64,000 nt of DNA from Aurelia coerulea (Eukaryota > Cnidaria > Scyphozoa > Semaeostomeae > Ulmaridae), in the NCBI GenBank assembly GCA_039566865.1, contig CM076955.1:9674501-9738500 (forward strand), written 5' to 3'. The position numbers and the translations under genes were made by a program. Numbering within the stretch: position 1 is the stretch's first letter; each line of letters begins with the position of its first letter. The notes beneath the pieces are model-generated. The model had not been told where the DNA came from, did not search any database, and worked only from the letters and a program-made list of their open reading frames with translations. Shown piece after piece: positions 44,301-53,919 of the stretch.

Positions 44301-45520
44301 GAAGACTGTGAGCCTAAAAGTGGTATGTAGTTACCCTTGACAATGACAAAAGGGATTTCATAACACAGATCATTTTTGGGGTTTTTGATCTGCAGTGTGC
44401 AAGTACCAACTACAGGCAGGCTAGCTTTGCTGTAGAGAGTAAGGGGCTGCTTAGATTGTTGGATTTTGGTTCCAAAAGGGACATACTTTGCTGGTAACAC
44501 ATTGCAAGATGCGCCAGAATCTATTTGCATGGTGATATTCTGGTCATTTAATGTGATTTGAGCAAAAATCTTAGACTTGTACTGAGATTTTGAAACTGTG
44601 TGAATGTGTAGGTGGCCATTTGCATCATAATCAACAGAGAGAATATCATCAGATGCATTAGAAACAGCATTCACACGAGGCTTAGTAGTGTAATCTCTCT
44701 TACCAGCATCTTTGCGTTGGAGGCACATGTCAGCAAAATGGTTTCTCTTACCACAATGTCCACAAATCTTGCCAAATGCAGGACAATACTCTTTTTTCCA
44801 TCCATGTTCACCTCCACAATACTTACAATCAGAGATAATGTTTCTCTTGGTTCCATAATTGTTTTGATTTCTTCTCCACTTGCCTACAGCATGAACTTCA
44901 TTGTTTGAGTCAACTTGTCCAGTAATCACTTTTAATTGGGCTGTTGTGGTTTCAGCTGACCGAGCAATATCAATACATCTATTCAAAGTAAGTTTAGGTT
45001 CTTGCAAGAGCTTTTGTTGTACTTTAATATTTGAAATTCCACACACAATTCTGTCTCGAATAAGCTCATCTCTCAAATTGCTAAAATTGCATGTGCTAGC
45101 CAGGGCACGGAGGGCAGCAGCATAAGCATCAATAGATTCATCTGGTGTTTGGCTTCGATTATTGAATTTAAATCTTTCATAAATGACATTTGTCTCTCCT
45201 AAGCAGTAAGCGTGCCATAAATCGAGTATTTTGTCAATATTTTGCTTGTCAACTTCGCTCTCAAAAGCAAGGCCATTGTGTATATCAAGTGCATCTGGAC
45301 CAATACAAGTTATGAAGGCAGCAACTCGAAAGGGGCTTGACTGAGAAGCCAAGTTCGTTACAGTTTCGTATGCAGTCCAGACTTGCCGCCATTTTGTCCA
45401 GTTTTGTGCAATGTTCCCTTGTAATTCGAGTCTTGGAGGCAATGGAACATTAGAGATGAAAGCTGTTGGCTGTGTCTCAGCGATGTGGGCTGTACTATGG
45501 GCTCCTTCAGGTTGAGTCAT
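41315..45520 (-). CDS. Gypsy-2 Gag-Pol polyprotein, 1401 residues
   Basis: I chose the ATG at 45520 (MTQPEGAHS); an earlier in-frame ATG lies inside the LTR. Order, by residue: Gag about 1-230; two Cys/His knuckles at 232-267 (the second CGHCGKRNHFADMC); protease around 334 (MQIDSGASCN); reverse transcriptase about 480-740 with PFGIKPASEHFQ and a VADDALV catalytic box (648-652). RNase H runs about 785-915, with GDASSKGLGF and LWTDHQPL. Integrase has an HHCC entry (HVAHTG...CETC, 1018-1056) and a D-D-E core near 1083, 1136 and 1171. No stop or frameshift, which is rare in this window. Gag and Pol are in one frame, so no recoding is needed. The tail is acidic and ends in SGRIINRPDYY. Confidence 0.95.
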   Translation of the reverse strand: MTQPEGAHSTAHIAETQPTAFISNVPLPPRLELQGNIAQNWTKWRQVWTAYETVTNLASQSSPFRVAAFITCIGPDALDIHNGLAFESEVDKQNIDKILDLWHAYCLGETNVIYERFKFNNRSQTPDESIDAYAAALRALASTCNFSNLRDELIRDRIVCGISNIKVQQKLLQEPKLTLNRCIDIARSAETTTAQLKVITGQVDSNNEVHAVGKWRRNQNNYGTKRNIISDCKYCGGEHGWKKEYCPAFGKICGHCGKRNHFADMCLQRKDAGKRDYTTKPRVNAVSNASDDILSVDYDANGHLHIHTVSKSQYKSKIFAQITLNDQNITMQIDSGASCNVLPAKYVPFGTKIQQSKQPLTLYSKASLPVVGTCTLQIKNPKNDLCYEIPFVIVKGNYIPLLGSQSSQQMQLLTVEYDNIDEPTNNDCFSCSSAFPSQSAARESSSSPQANIGQTAQHTAGLTRDHIMKNYADVFDGLGHMPGTLHLDIDETVKPVVMPPRRVPLTLKSRLKDELERLESLGVITKVTKPTDWVSNLVVAEKPNGKLRVCIDPQHLNQALKRSHYPLPIIEDILPDLDAVKVFSKVDLKEGYLQIELDDESTDLTTFHTPWGRWKFLRMPFGIKPASEHFQQRFDQALEGLTGIYAVADDALVTGKGKTYSEAMKNHDENMIALLKRCQEHHIKLNADKFRFKCDEIPFIGHLLTPDGVKADPAKIKAILEMEKPNDVSGVQRLIGMAKYLGKFLSSLSDICEPLRRLTHKDAVWNWNSEHDEAFQNIKNAVTKAPVLKFFDPNMQIEGQGDASSKGLGFVLLQDGRPVTYTSRALTSAERNYSQIEKELLAQVFGMEQNHQYVYGREITLWTDHQPLVSISTKPLASAPKRLQRLLLRLQSYDVKICYKPGKQMVLADTLSRAYIPFQNDARSETEKDTEIVHMANHLAISEPQLKEIQQATSEDETLKEVMTIIIEGWPAKKDDLPAKVHPYFHIRDELATQDGIIFKGPRAVIPEHLRKKIREKLHVAHTGIQSCLRRAREVVYWPGMNKDLTDYIAKCETCNTFQNNQQKEPLICREIPARPWQFIAADIFTTDNKDFLCTVDCYSNYFEVDRLYHKTAGEVILKLKRHFSAHGIPEKLISDNMPFSSYEFDEFAKSYEFERAPSSPEYPQSNGKAENAVKTTKMLMKKAKDAKTDFYLALLEWRNTPSEGMDSSPAQRMFGRRMRTLLPTSKQLLKPETQKGVSDKLTERKQVQSKYYNRGSKELPELKKNDIVRIQPSKQDRSSRWKKGKILRKADIRSYIVKREDGMVLRRNRRFLRTSKETFDDIDGDVVDAPSPTNEEIRPGNVNHERETETETQIESEEQADTPEVTQSNATEGQENCKAQETYKPTKTRSGRIINRPDYY

Positions 45521-45535
45521 GGTGAAAATATGATT

Positions 45536-45554
45536 CACGCCACACCTGATACCA
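45536..45554 (-). other. Gypsy-2 primer-binding site
   Basis: TGGTATCAGGTGTGGCGTG directly follows the 5' LTR on the minus strand. TGG complements the CCA end of a tRNA. Gypsy-1 has TGGTACCAGCAGTGG at the same place. I cannot name the tRNA with confidence. Confidence 0.65.
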
Positions 45555-45703
45555 TGTAAGATTATGCAAGATAGATGCAAAGAAGATCAACTAATCGCGT
45601 GGCCTAGTCCGCCATGATTATCCGAATTAAACCTAACAACAGCAACAACAAATATATAAACATAACAGCAACAGCAACAACAACATAATATAAGAACGTC
45701 ACA
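45555..45703 (-). repeat. Gypsy-2 5' LTR
   Basis: Identical by eye to 41043-41191 over 149 bases. It would carry the promoter for the element. Gypsy-2 inserted recently or was recently converted. Confidence 0.95.
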
Positions 45704-46664
45704 AGTTCTGTTGATATCTGCCATTAGCCAATCAAAGCGCGTGAAAGACAATGGAATTTTGCGTTGAAATGTGTCATGGCCGCCATGGAGCCCTCAAGCT
45801 GCGACGAAATGCTCTGCAGCTTCCGTCGTGTTGCACGCGGTACTTTCTCCTAACAAGCCAAAACAACAATTTTTTCAAAGACAAATGGCTATTCTACATT
45901 TCTACCGCTTCCATCTTTAAATTTCCCCCTAATACCGGAGATATGGCCGGCTAAATTCGGCTTAATTCCTCCCCCAGCCTCCGGTGTGACCATATAAACA
46001 TAAAGTTTGACTTCATCACAGTTGAGGGTAAAAAATCACTCCAAAATCAACACTTACCCGCCATTTTACTGCTCCCAGTCCATTTTTATCAGTCTTCACA
46101 GGTTCACCATCAAAACAAACATCCTTTGTCAACCTTCTTCGCAATTTACATGCACATTTTGCAACCAAAACACTGGAGAACATCGAGGTATCAACTCGCT
46201 GCAAACACTCCACTGTTCACTTACTTTCGTGTCCCAAGAACAAGATTCGCATTCAGATTTAGAATCATATTCAAAGTCATAATCAGATTCAATAAATGAA
46301 GGAAACATGGCCCCCATTACCCCCATATGTTACAAGATATCAAACCCAAACCTAAAATACAAACAAGCTATGGTATCCAGCTACAGTTTAGAGCACTTTC
46401 CAAAATTTCCCCAAAGGGGGCTTTGTGCAAATTTTGCTTTTGGCTGTCCATACTCATACTTGCAAATAGACAAAGGTATGAAACATTGCCCCCATGATAA
46501 AAGATATCAAGCCCAAACCTAAAATACAAGTAAGCTATGATATCCAGCTACAGTTTAGAGCACTTTCCAACAATCCCCCCCCCCCAGGGGCCTGTGTGCA
46601 AATTTTTGCTTTGGGCTGTCCATAATCATACTTGCAAATAGACAAAGGTCTGAAACATTGCCCC

Positions 46665-47100
46665 CAGGCCCGTCGGAACCGGAGGGGCTGGGGGGGCTTC
46701 AGCCCCCCCAATAATTTGCTGCAGTTCGTTCACTTTTGTAAGTAAAAAAGGCGGTGAAAGCCCATCTCGTGGGAATGAAGATTCAAACTTAATTATATTC
46801 GAGGAAGTTATTAGAATTGATCAAGCTATCATCCTTGATATTATGGAATTTAAATATAATCTATATCCTCGTGAAATTGAAGTCCCATTTTTCAGAATTT
46901 TCTCGGAAAGACCCCCATCAGACTTCATCCTTTACTTTTTTTAATTGCCAATTCTCCAAAAATGGGGCGTTTTCCAACGATCTAAAGGGCGTGGCCATGA
47001 AAAATTTTCCCGGGGGCAAGCCCCCGGACCCCCATTTATAATCGCTCCGCTCGCATGAAGTTTCAGCCCCCCTAATATGAATTTCGTTCCGACGGGCCTG
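46665..47100. mobile_element. MITE with CAGGCCCGTCGGAAC ends
   Basis: CAGGCCCGTCGGAAC at 46665 and GTTCCGACGGGCCTG at 47086-47100 are perfect inverted ends. GCCCC flanks both sides (46660-46664 and 47101-47105). The uninterrupted site ATTGCCCCCATG is visible in the neighbouring repeat unit at 46488. Inside are G/C tracts and short direct repeats. No coding capacity; the superfamily is not assigned. Confidence 0.82.
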
Positions 47101-47105
47101 GCCCC

Positions 47106-47903
47106 CATGTTAAAAGATATCAAGCCCAAACCTAGAATACAAGTAAGCTATAGCACTTTCCAAAAATTTCCCCCAAGGGGGCTTTGTGCAAATTTTGCTT
47201 TTGGCTGTCTGTACTAATATTGGCTATAAGACCTCATAGGAAATCTTGGCCCATCTTGCCTTCTTTTAGCATTAGATCTTTTGAGTAGTTTTCTCACATT
47301 GAATTATTTTATCTTTAATCAATGTTAATCAATGCGTCATTTTCGGTTGATCTTTCCTGGATCTGTCCCTGGCATCTTTATTCTTTCCTTTTTATGACTG
47401 AATACTCGCGAATGAAATGAAACTTGTGCAAGAAAGATCCTTTAGCAGTAGAAGATACGACTTGACACAATTCCTTCATTCTCAGACAGTTGTGCAATGA
47501 ACAATTAAGGTGTAACTGCATCCTTCCCCACATTTTCTGTGATTAATGGAGTCAATAAACTTTTAAGAATAGAAATCTTAATCTAAGATAAGATAGAAGA
47601 TTAATTAATCTCTGATTAATCTAAGATAGAAATCTGACTCCAAACTTCAGTGCCTTCAAAGTATGCTTGGATAGTACAGCTATAGCTATCTGTCTTAGTA
47701 TGCCTTAGAAATTGTGTCTATTTAAATGAATGAATGTGTTTATACACAGCCGATTTGGACATAGAAGGTTGCAAATTGCAAGTTCAGATCTATCTATGTA
47801 TATCACAAATTTACACTAAAAAGTTCTTGAAACAACGCTCCTCCACAGGACCTGTTCCAACATTTATCCATTTTTGGGACAGCCGGTAGCCTGTAGATGT
47901 CTA
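47106..47903. other. No recognisable gene (FB-3 interior)
   Basis: Begins with another partial copy of the FB-3 arm unit (to about 47215), then AT-rich DNA without family features. A small GATTAATC/TAAGATAGA repeat cluster lies at about 47575-47635. Confidence 0.4.
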
Positions 47904-48289
47904 CTCTCAAGTACCGAATAATCGTCCCCCCCCCCGCTTATTAATTTTTGAAAAATTTTCCAACCCCCCCACTTTTATTCCAACCCCCCCTTTTATTAAT
48001 TCTTGAAAAATAGAAGTAATAGTGAACAAATTTTTTTAATAATTCCTGCTAAGCAAATGTACTTACTGTATTTATTATCCTTTGTTTGTCTGACCCGTGT
48101 TACATACGTGTTTTACATACGTGGTACCCATGTTAGATACGTGTTTTACTAAGAAAACGAAAAACGACTATTCTCAATTTTTCCAAACCCCCCCCCCCAT
48201 TGTTCCAACCCCCCGATTATTATTATATTGAACCATTTCCAACCCCCCTGATTATTCTCACCCCCCCCCGTTTATTCGGTACTTGAGAG
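47904..48289. mobile_element. TA-flanked MITE with CTCTCAAGTACCGAATAA ends
   Basis: CTCTCAAGTACCGAATAA at 47904 and its complement TTATTCGGTACTTGAGAG ending at 48289, flanked by TA at 47902-47903 and 48290-48291. The interior has several long C runs with TTATT spacers. It fits a Tc1/mariner-type non-autonomous element. Confidence 0.82.
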
Positions 48290-49341
48290 TACATGCTGTA
48301 AAAATGATAGAACTACTGCAAACCAGCAAATATCATTGCTTCTTCTTGTATATGCTTTAACTTAATGAATATTTTTACTCTAGGACCACAAGGAAACGTT
48401 GGTATAGAGTAAGCTTGGCGGGCAGTGAAAGTCAAAAATTAGCACCAAGCCCCCCAGAGTAATTTTTTCAAAAAAGCAAAACTTTAGCTGGATAGTATAG
48501 CTGGTTTGTATTTTGGGTTTGGGCTTGATATTTTACAACAGGGGATAACAGGGGCAATCTTTCGGACATTTGTCTCATGGCAAGTATGAGTAAGGACAGC
48601 CAAAAGCAAAATTTGCACAAAGCCCCCTTTGGGGAAATTTTGGAAAGTGCTCTAAACTGTAGCTGGATACCATAGCTTGTTTGTATTTTAGGTTTGGGTT
48701 TGATATCTTGTAACATATGGGGGTAATGGGGGCCATGTTTCCTTCATTTATTGAATCTGATTATGACTTTGAATATGATTCTAAATCTGAATGCGAATCT
48801 TGTTCTTGGGACACGAAAGTAAGTGAACAGTGGAGTGTTTGCAGCAAGTTGATACCTCGATGTTCTCCAGTGTTTTGGTTGCAAAATGTGCATGTAAATT
48901 GCGAAGAAGGTTGACAAAGGATGTTTGTTTTGATGGTGAACCTGTGAAGACTGATAAAAATGGACTGGGAGCAGTAAAATGGCGGGTAAGTGTTGATTTT
49001 GGAGTGATTTTTTACCCTCAACTGTGATGAAGTCAAACTTTATGTTTATATGGTCACACCGGAGGCTGGGGGAGGAATTAAGCCGAATTTAGCCGGCCAT
49101 ATCTCCGGTATTAGGGGGAAATTTAAAGATGGAAGCGGTAGAAATTTAGAATAGCCATTTGTCTTTGAAAAAATTGTTGTTTTGGCTTGTTAGGAGAAAG
49201 TACCGCGTGCAACACGACGGAAGCTGCAGAGCATTTCGTCGCAGCTTGAGGGCTCCATGGCGGCCATGACACATTTCAACGCAAAATTCCATTGTCTTTC
49301 ACGCGCTTTGATTGGCTAATGGCAGATATCAACAGAACCGC

Positions 49342-49442
49342 TGATTGGCTAAAAACATTATTCATCCTTGCTCAACGGTTTACATATGAGATCCGCGGCG
49401 TCCTTTATCAGCATTGTCGGAATCTTATCAGGCGTCTTGCCA
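49342..49442. other. Short flank between FB-3 and LINE-A copy 6
   Basis: About 100 bases of unassigned sequence. It could be the last part of FB-3 (not repeated on the left because gypsy-2 truncated that end) or the target of LINE-A copy 6. Confidence 0.35.
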
Positions 49443-49663
49443 TTTTTTTTTTTTATTCAAATATAAAATTTTACAATAATCTTACATTCTACTATACGTA
49501 TCTAAATTACTATACAACACTACAGGTACGATACCATGGGGAGCGAAATACAATGACTACCTCATGGCCAATATATAAAAACATGAAACATTAAACTGTA
49601 TACAGACACATTACGAAACGACGAAACAATTAAAGATTAATGGATACTATACTAGATTCTGTC

Positions 49664-49770
49664 TCATATCAGATGTCAGGTCAGGGTTTAAATGGATTTG
49701 AAAGATGTCACGAGTGAAAATCGTTTAATTGTTGATTTAGGAAGGTAAAATGGCCGACATCTGATGTGAA
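49664..49770 (-). other. Inverted-repeat stem in LINE-A copy 6 3' UTR
   Basis: ATTCTGTCTCATATCAGATG on the plus strand pairs with CATCTGATGTGAAACAGAAT about 60 bases further on, giving a stem of about 22 bp with two mismatches. It corresponds to the stem in copy 1 at 2855-2951. Confidence 0.65.
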
Positions 49771-49847
49771 ACAGAATTACAAAGGAAAGAGCTATTTACG
49801 ATAAAGGACTTGGTGGTTGCTTAGTACATAGCTGTAATCTCAAAAGA

Positions 49848-52139
49848 TTAATCAAAGCGACCAGTTTCGTGGATGAAGCGCAAAGTTAATTCGAGTATAT
49901 TTCTGTTCAACTCATCAGAAAGGTCTTGATCACCATACAATAAAAGATGTGTCAAAGAATCGTTTGAAAGATTGGTGATTCGTGCAAATGGTCGTAATAA
50001 TTCAACAATTCCAGCGAGAAGATGTTGTCGTTGAACATCAAAAGAAGGGCAGAGCAACAAAAAGTGCTCAGTGTCCTCAATGCCATCGTTTGTTGGGCAC
50101 ATCGGGTTTATTGTATCCCTAAAATTATGCTTGAATTTATGGAAATTTAACTTGCTGAGACCAACCCTAAGTTGTGTAAGGTAGGATAATCCTATTGGAT
50201 CGTGAATTCCAAAAACAGATTTGGCAGGGGGGCGGATTATTGATAACAGCTTTTTCTTAAAAACAGCAATAGAAGGCGCCAAGTCTCAATTCAGGCTCCA
50301 GCTTATTCCATTCGGATAAACAGTTTGGATAGAAGCTAGACTTGAATTTTTCTGTCCTTGCCTTTAATCGCCCAATGACATCCTGTCCGCGGAGACGGTA
50401 CTGCGACTGATGAAGAGGGGGAATTGGACCAACTGTATACTCAGGACTAAGATTATTTATAAACTTGAAGAACAAGGTAAGGCGTCTACTCCATCTTCGG
50501 GAACTCAGTGACTCCCAACCAAGCTCTGCGTACAGCTTCTCTCGAGATGTTCCCCTCCATGTACCTGACACAGCTAAGGCAGCAGAATACTGTACGGACT
50601 CTAGTTTTTCCATTAAATTTGGTAAAAGGATATTTTGACTGAATTGGCATACTTTGGCAGGAATATGGTAAATACCATCACCATAGTCTAGATGGGGTCG
50701 AACATAGAGCTTATGTAATTCGTTTAGGGTATGCCTGGGCAGGTATTTGGAGAGATATTTCAGCAAGCCAATGCCTTTCCTTGTTTTAGAGATCGCTGAT
50801 TTGATATGAGCTGAGAAAGATAGCTTTGAGTCCAGGATAATTCCTAAATGTTTATGTTCATTCACTTTCTTGACTGGTATGTTGTTAAAGAGAATCACTG
50901 GATGATCAATTTCGATTTTTTTCCTTGAAAATGTTAATTCAACAGCTTGTTTCTGCGGATCTGGATTAAAGGACATTCTCCAAGCTTCAGCCCACCGACT
51001 TATCAAGTCCAAGTCATGGTTCCTGTCATTGGCAGCTGTATTTGAATCTTCTACCACAGTGAACAACGATGTATCATCAGCAAATAACTTAACATTGCAC
51101 TTCAAGCCTACAGCTAGATCATTTATATACACAAGGAAAAACAAGGGTCCAAGTATAGAGCCCTGGGGCACACCTGCAGAAATATCTCCCCAATTTGAAC
51201 TCTGTCCAATCAGTACTGTCCTCTGCTTTCGATCCTTGAGAAAGCTTTGGATTAAAAAAAGAAGTTGTCCCGAGACACCACATCGCTTTAATTTATAAAT
51301 TAGACCATCGTGCCATACCCTATCAAATGCCTTAGAAATGTCAAGATACACAGAACGAACATCAAGGGGAGGGTAACAGTCAAAAGCTTTAAATATTGTG
51401 TGTGTTATTGAGAGTAACTGGTTGATGGTTGAGTCTCCTGGGCGAAAACCTGATTGATTTGGGTTAAGAAGTTCGTGTGATACAAGATGCGAGCAAAGAG
51501 ACTCATATATGAGTTTTTCAAGTATTTTCCCAAAAATTGGTAAAAGAGAAATAGGACGGTAATTCCCCTTCAAATTTTTCTCATTTTTCTTATGAACCGG
51601 CACTACTTTTGCATGTTTCCAAATTTCGGGAAATAAACCACGCCTCAAACAATTTATGAAAATATCTTGAGTGGCAGAACCAATGCAACATCGCTCAACT
51701 TTATCATCCTTACAGATATTTCGTCCCAGCCATGTGCTTTATTGGGATTAAGTGATCTAATGATACTAAGAATCTTTTCCTCAGAGATGACGAAATCACT
51801 TATCAGAGTCGTAGTTACCGGAGTATCTTGGGGAATTTCGCTACCTGTGTCAATGGTCGTGCATTGAAGAATGAAATAGTCATTAAATATCTGTGCCTTT
51901 TCGGTAAAATCCGTTACAAACAGCCCGCACCCTAGAAGAGGTGGTATCATTGGAATCTTAACTTTGTTTAAAACAGTGTTTATTAAGGTCCAATAGGTTT
52001 TGCTGCTGGTCCCATGATTAGCCAGGGTTTTTCCTGCCTTAAGGAAGTAATTCCGCTTAGCGTCCTCAATCAGTCTCGCTCCTTCTGATATCATTTTTTG
52101 CACACCTTCAAGCTTGTCGTCTGGCTGACCACTCCTCAC
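49848..52139 (-). pseudogene. LINE-A reverse transcriptase (copy 6)
   Basis: Three frames: 51654-52139 (fingers: YWTLINTVLNK, NPNKAHGWDEISVRMIK); 50257-51648 (GNYRPISLLPIFGKILEKL, FRPGDSTINQL, DISKAFDRVWHDGL, GVPQGSILGPLFF, LFADDTSLFTVV, HLGIILDSKLSF); and 49848-50282 (C-end with MCPTNDGIEDTEHFLLLC). Single-base shifts near 51650 and 50280 separate them. The polymerase is otherwise very close to copy 4, so both derive from recent activity of one subfamily. Confidence 0.9.
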
Positions 52140-52348
52140 AAAAGTTTTAGGCCTTGGTCAAACGTCGAGCCTGTCATGTGCCGAACCTAATAGCAATAAG
52201 TTCGACTGTGGCGCGACGTGGCACGGCACTGAATCAAACGTCGAACCATGGTCGAACCAAATTGGTCGAGCCAATTAATTTTTCCAACAGTTACATGAAG
52301 TACCAGAAATTTGGCGCGCTTTTTGCAACTTGGTTTTCTTGCATCAAA

Positions 52349-53656
52349 ATGGCGCCTCGAGGCAACAATTTAACAAAATCATTCATAATCAAGAAAATTT
52401 TAGAACGAAATGATAAACGGAGGAGATTGTTTGAATGTTTTGCAATTGCGTTGTCAAGACGAAGACAATTGATTCAAGCGTGCTTGCTCATAGTCACCCT
52501 GCTAATCTCACAGAATAAAAAAGAATGCACCCGTTCATGTAGAAGGTTACCAAGAAACAGTGGTTGGTGGAATGGTGTTTGGAACATTTATTCTGATGAG
52601 AGGTTCAAGAGGACATTTCGCGTATCTCGCAAGACCTTCAACTTCATTTTTTCTCGAATTCGTCACAAACTAGAGCGTGAAATAGTTTCTGAAGATCCAA
52701 TGTCACCCGAGTTGCGCTTGGGATTATGCTTGTATCGCTTAGGCCGTGGTGACTACTTTTACACTATCGCAGAATTGGCGGGGCTTGGCCAATCGACGGT
52801 CTCAACCATTGTTAAAGAAGTAAATGAAGCAATAGTTTCGTGCATGTGGGACGAATGCGTTACTGCATACATGCCAAAAACACCTGATAATTTTACAAGT
52901 AAAATCTTAGACATGGAAGAATTGTGGCAATTTCCCTTCAGCTGGGCAGCAGTGGATGGATGTCATATCCCCATCAAATGTCCACCTGGGGGGCTTGAAG
53001 CATGCAAGGAATACCACAACTTTAAGAATTTCTATTCAATCATCCTAATGTCAATGGTGGACGCAAAATACAGGTTCATATGGGGAAGTTGTGGTTTTCC
53101 TGGAAATTCCCACGATTCCATCATTTTACAGTCAACAGACCTGTGGGATAAAATACAAGGAGATAATTTTTTGCCCAACTTCAGTCAAATTGAGCAAAAT
53201 GTATCTATCTCTCCAATTGTGCTGGGTGATTCTGCATTTCCCTTTGAGACATGGCTAATGAAGCCATTCACCAATGCAGTCCTAACTCCAAAACAACGCT
53301 ACTTCAACTATCGCCTAAGCAGAGCCAGAATGATTGTGGAGGGGGCATATGGCCAATTAAAGGGACGCTGGCGGTATCTCATGAGAAAATCAGAAAGTAA
53401 CCCATTTGAAGCAAAAGTTGCAACACTAGCCTGCATGGTACTTCACAATGCATGTTTAGAAAATGGTGACACTATCCCTAGAAAGTTAGATTTGATGGTT
53501 GATCCCACCTCAAACCAGAAAAGAGACCGCACAACAATTCAGAAAATATTGCTGATGACAAGAAGTTCAAGAACAGTTAATGTAGCAAAAACTCAAGGAA
53601 CTAAAGTGCGTAATGTGATAATGGAAAAGGTGTGGGAAGAAAAACAGAACATGTAA
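52349..53656 (+). CDS. PIF/Harbinger transposase (DDE_4 type), 435 residues
   Basis: I start at the ATG in AAAATGGCG at 52349 (MAPRGNNLTKSF), which has a good context; upstream in-frame codons lack a better start. Basic N-terminal region, then a helix-turn-helix-like part (LGLCLYRLGRGDYFYTIAEL, GLGQSTVSTIVKEV). Catalytic residues follow: Asp203 in WAAVDGCHIPIK, Asp294 in VLGDSAFPFETW and Glu331 in RMIVEGAYGQLKGRW. GSCGFPGNSHDS and LACMVLHNACL are further family blocks. The enzyme cuts at TIRs and normally needs a Myb-like partner, found at 55227-57273. No stop or frameshift. The termini of the element were not identified. Confidence 0.93.
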   Translation: MAPRGNNLTKSFIIKKILERNDKRRRLFECFAIALSRRRQLIQACLLIVTLLISQNKKECTRSCRRLPRNSGWWNGVWNIYSDERFKRTFRVSRKTFNFIFSRIRHKLEREIVSEDPMSPELRLGLCLYRLGRGDYFYTIAELAGLGQSTVSTIVKEVNEAIVSCMWDECVTAYMPKTPDNFTSKILDMEELWQFPFSWAAVDGCHIPIKCPPGGLEACKEYHNFKNFYSIILMSMVDAKYRFIWGSCGFPGNSHDSIILQSTDLWDKIQGDNFLPNFSQIEQNVSISPIVLGDSAFPFETWLMKPFTNAVLTPKQRYFNYRLSRARMIVEGAYGQLKGRWRYLMRKSESNPFEAKVATLACMVLHNACLENGDTIPRKLDLMVDPTSNQKRDRTTIQKILLMTRSSRTVNVAKTQGTKVRNVIMEKVWEEKQNM

Positions 53657-53919
53657 AACAATGGAATATCATGTCTTTAGTGCATCTATAACAATTAGCT
53701 TTAAAAAACGTTCAGTTCGCTTGGTTAAAAACACACTGTTATGGCACTGATTGGGTGAATGAAAATAGAATAGAATTAGGCAAGCTTCAGTACTTACGCT
53801 GTACACTGAAATCATGAAGGTGATAACGATCCAACTCCCTTTATTCTCGAAACAATGTATGATCCAAGAGCATAAAGGCATTTGTAATTATTCAGAGGAT
53901 AGCTTCTTTGTTAATGATT
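53657..53919. other. Harbinger interior, no gene seen
   Basis: Intergenic sequence after the transposase stop. No poly-A signal was identified with certainty and no repeat is visible. Confidence 0.35.

Larger units (their letters stand above)
41043..45703 (-). mobile_element. Gypsy-2: intact Ty3/gypsy element with identical 149-bp LTRs
   Basis: LTRs at 41043-41191 and 45555-45703 are identical as read. Both start TGTAAGATTATGC and end AACGTCACA on the plus strand. One uninterrupted Gag-Pol frame lies between them. Primer-binding and polypurine sites are in place. The two flanks do not share a 5-base duplication: the left is LINE-D sequence (CTTGTTT), the right is foldback FB-3 (AGTTCTG). That is unusual for an otherwise young insertion. 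Confidence 0.95.
45704..49341. mobile_element. FB-3: 3.64-kb inverted-repeat structure
   Basis: The arms of about 850 bases (45704-46545 and 48480-49341) are nearly perfect inverted copies. GTTCTGTTGATATCTGCC at the left mirrors GGCAGATATCAACAGAAC at the right. Each arm holds the same short frames (46129-46326 minus and 48717-48914 plus). The centre contains diverged copies of the arm's GATATCAAGCCCAAACCTA unit (46380, 46500, 47105), two MITEs and unassigned DNA. The left end abuts the gypsy-2 LTR, so the natural end may be missing. Foldback transposon is the likeliest reading; a palindromic duplication is the alternative. Confidence 0.8.
49443..52146 (-). mobile_element. LINE-A copy 6, 5'-truncated
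   Basis: T-run at 49443-49454 is the poly-A tail of a minus-strand copy. The 3' untranslated region (to about 49847) matches copies 1 and 4 and includes the inverted-repeat stem. The 5' end at 52146 cuts the linker before the polymerase. Target duplications were not found with certainty. Confidence 0.88.

Noticed and set aside
45704..49341. Assembly artefact (false palindrome) as the explanation of FB-3
   Set aside because: The arms carry independent differences and the interior has its own insertions, which favours a real structure; long reads would still be needed to be certain.
52147..52348. Start of the Harbinger transposase at an upstream non-ATG codon
   Set aside because: The upstream residues are not family-like, and the ATG at 52349 has a good context.
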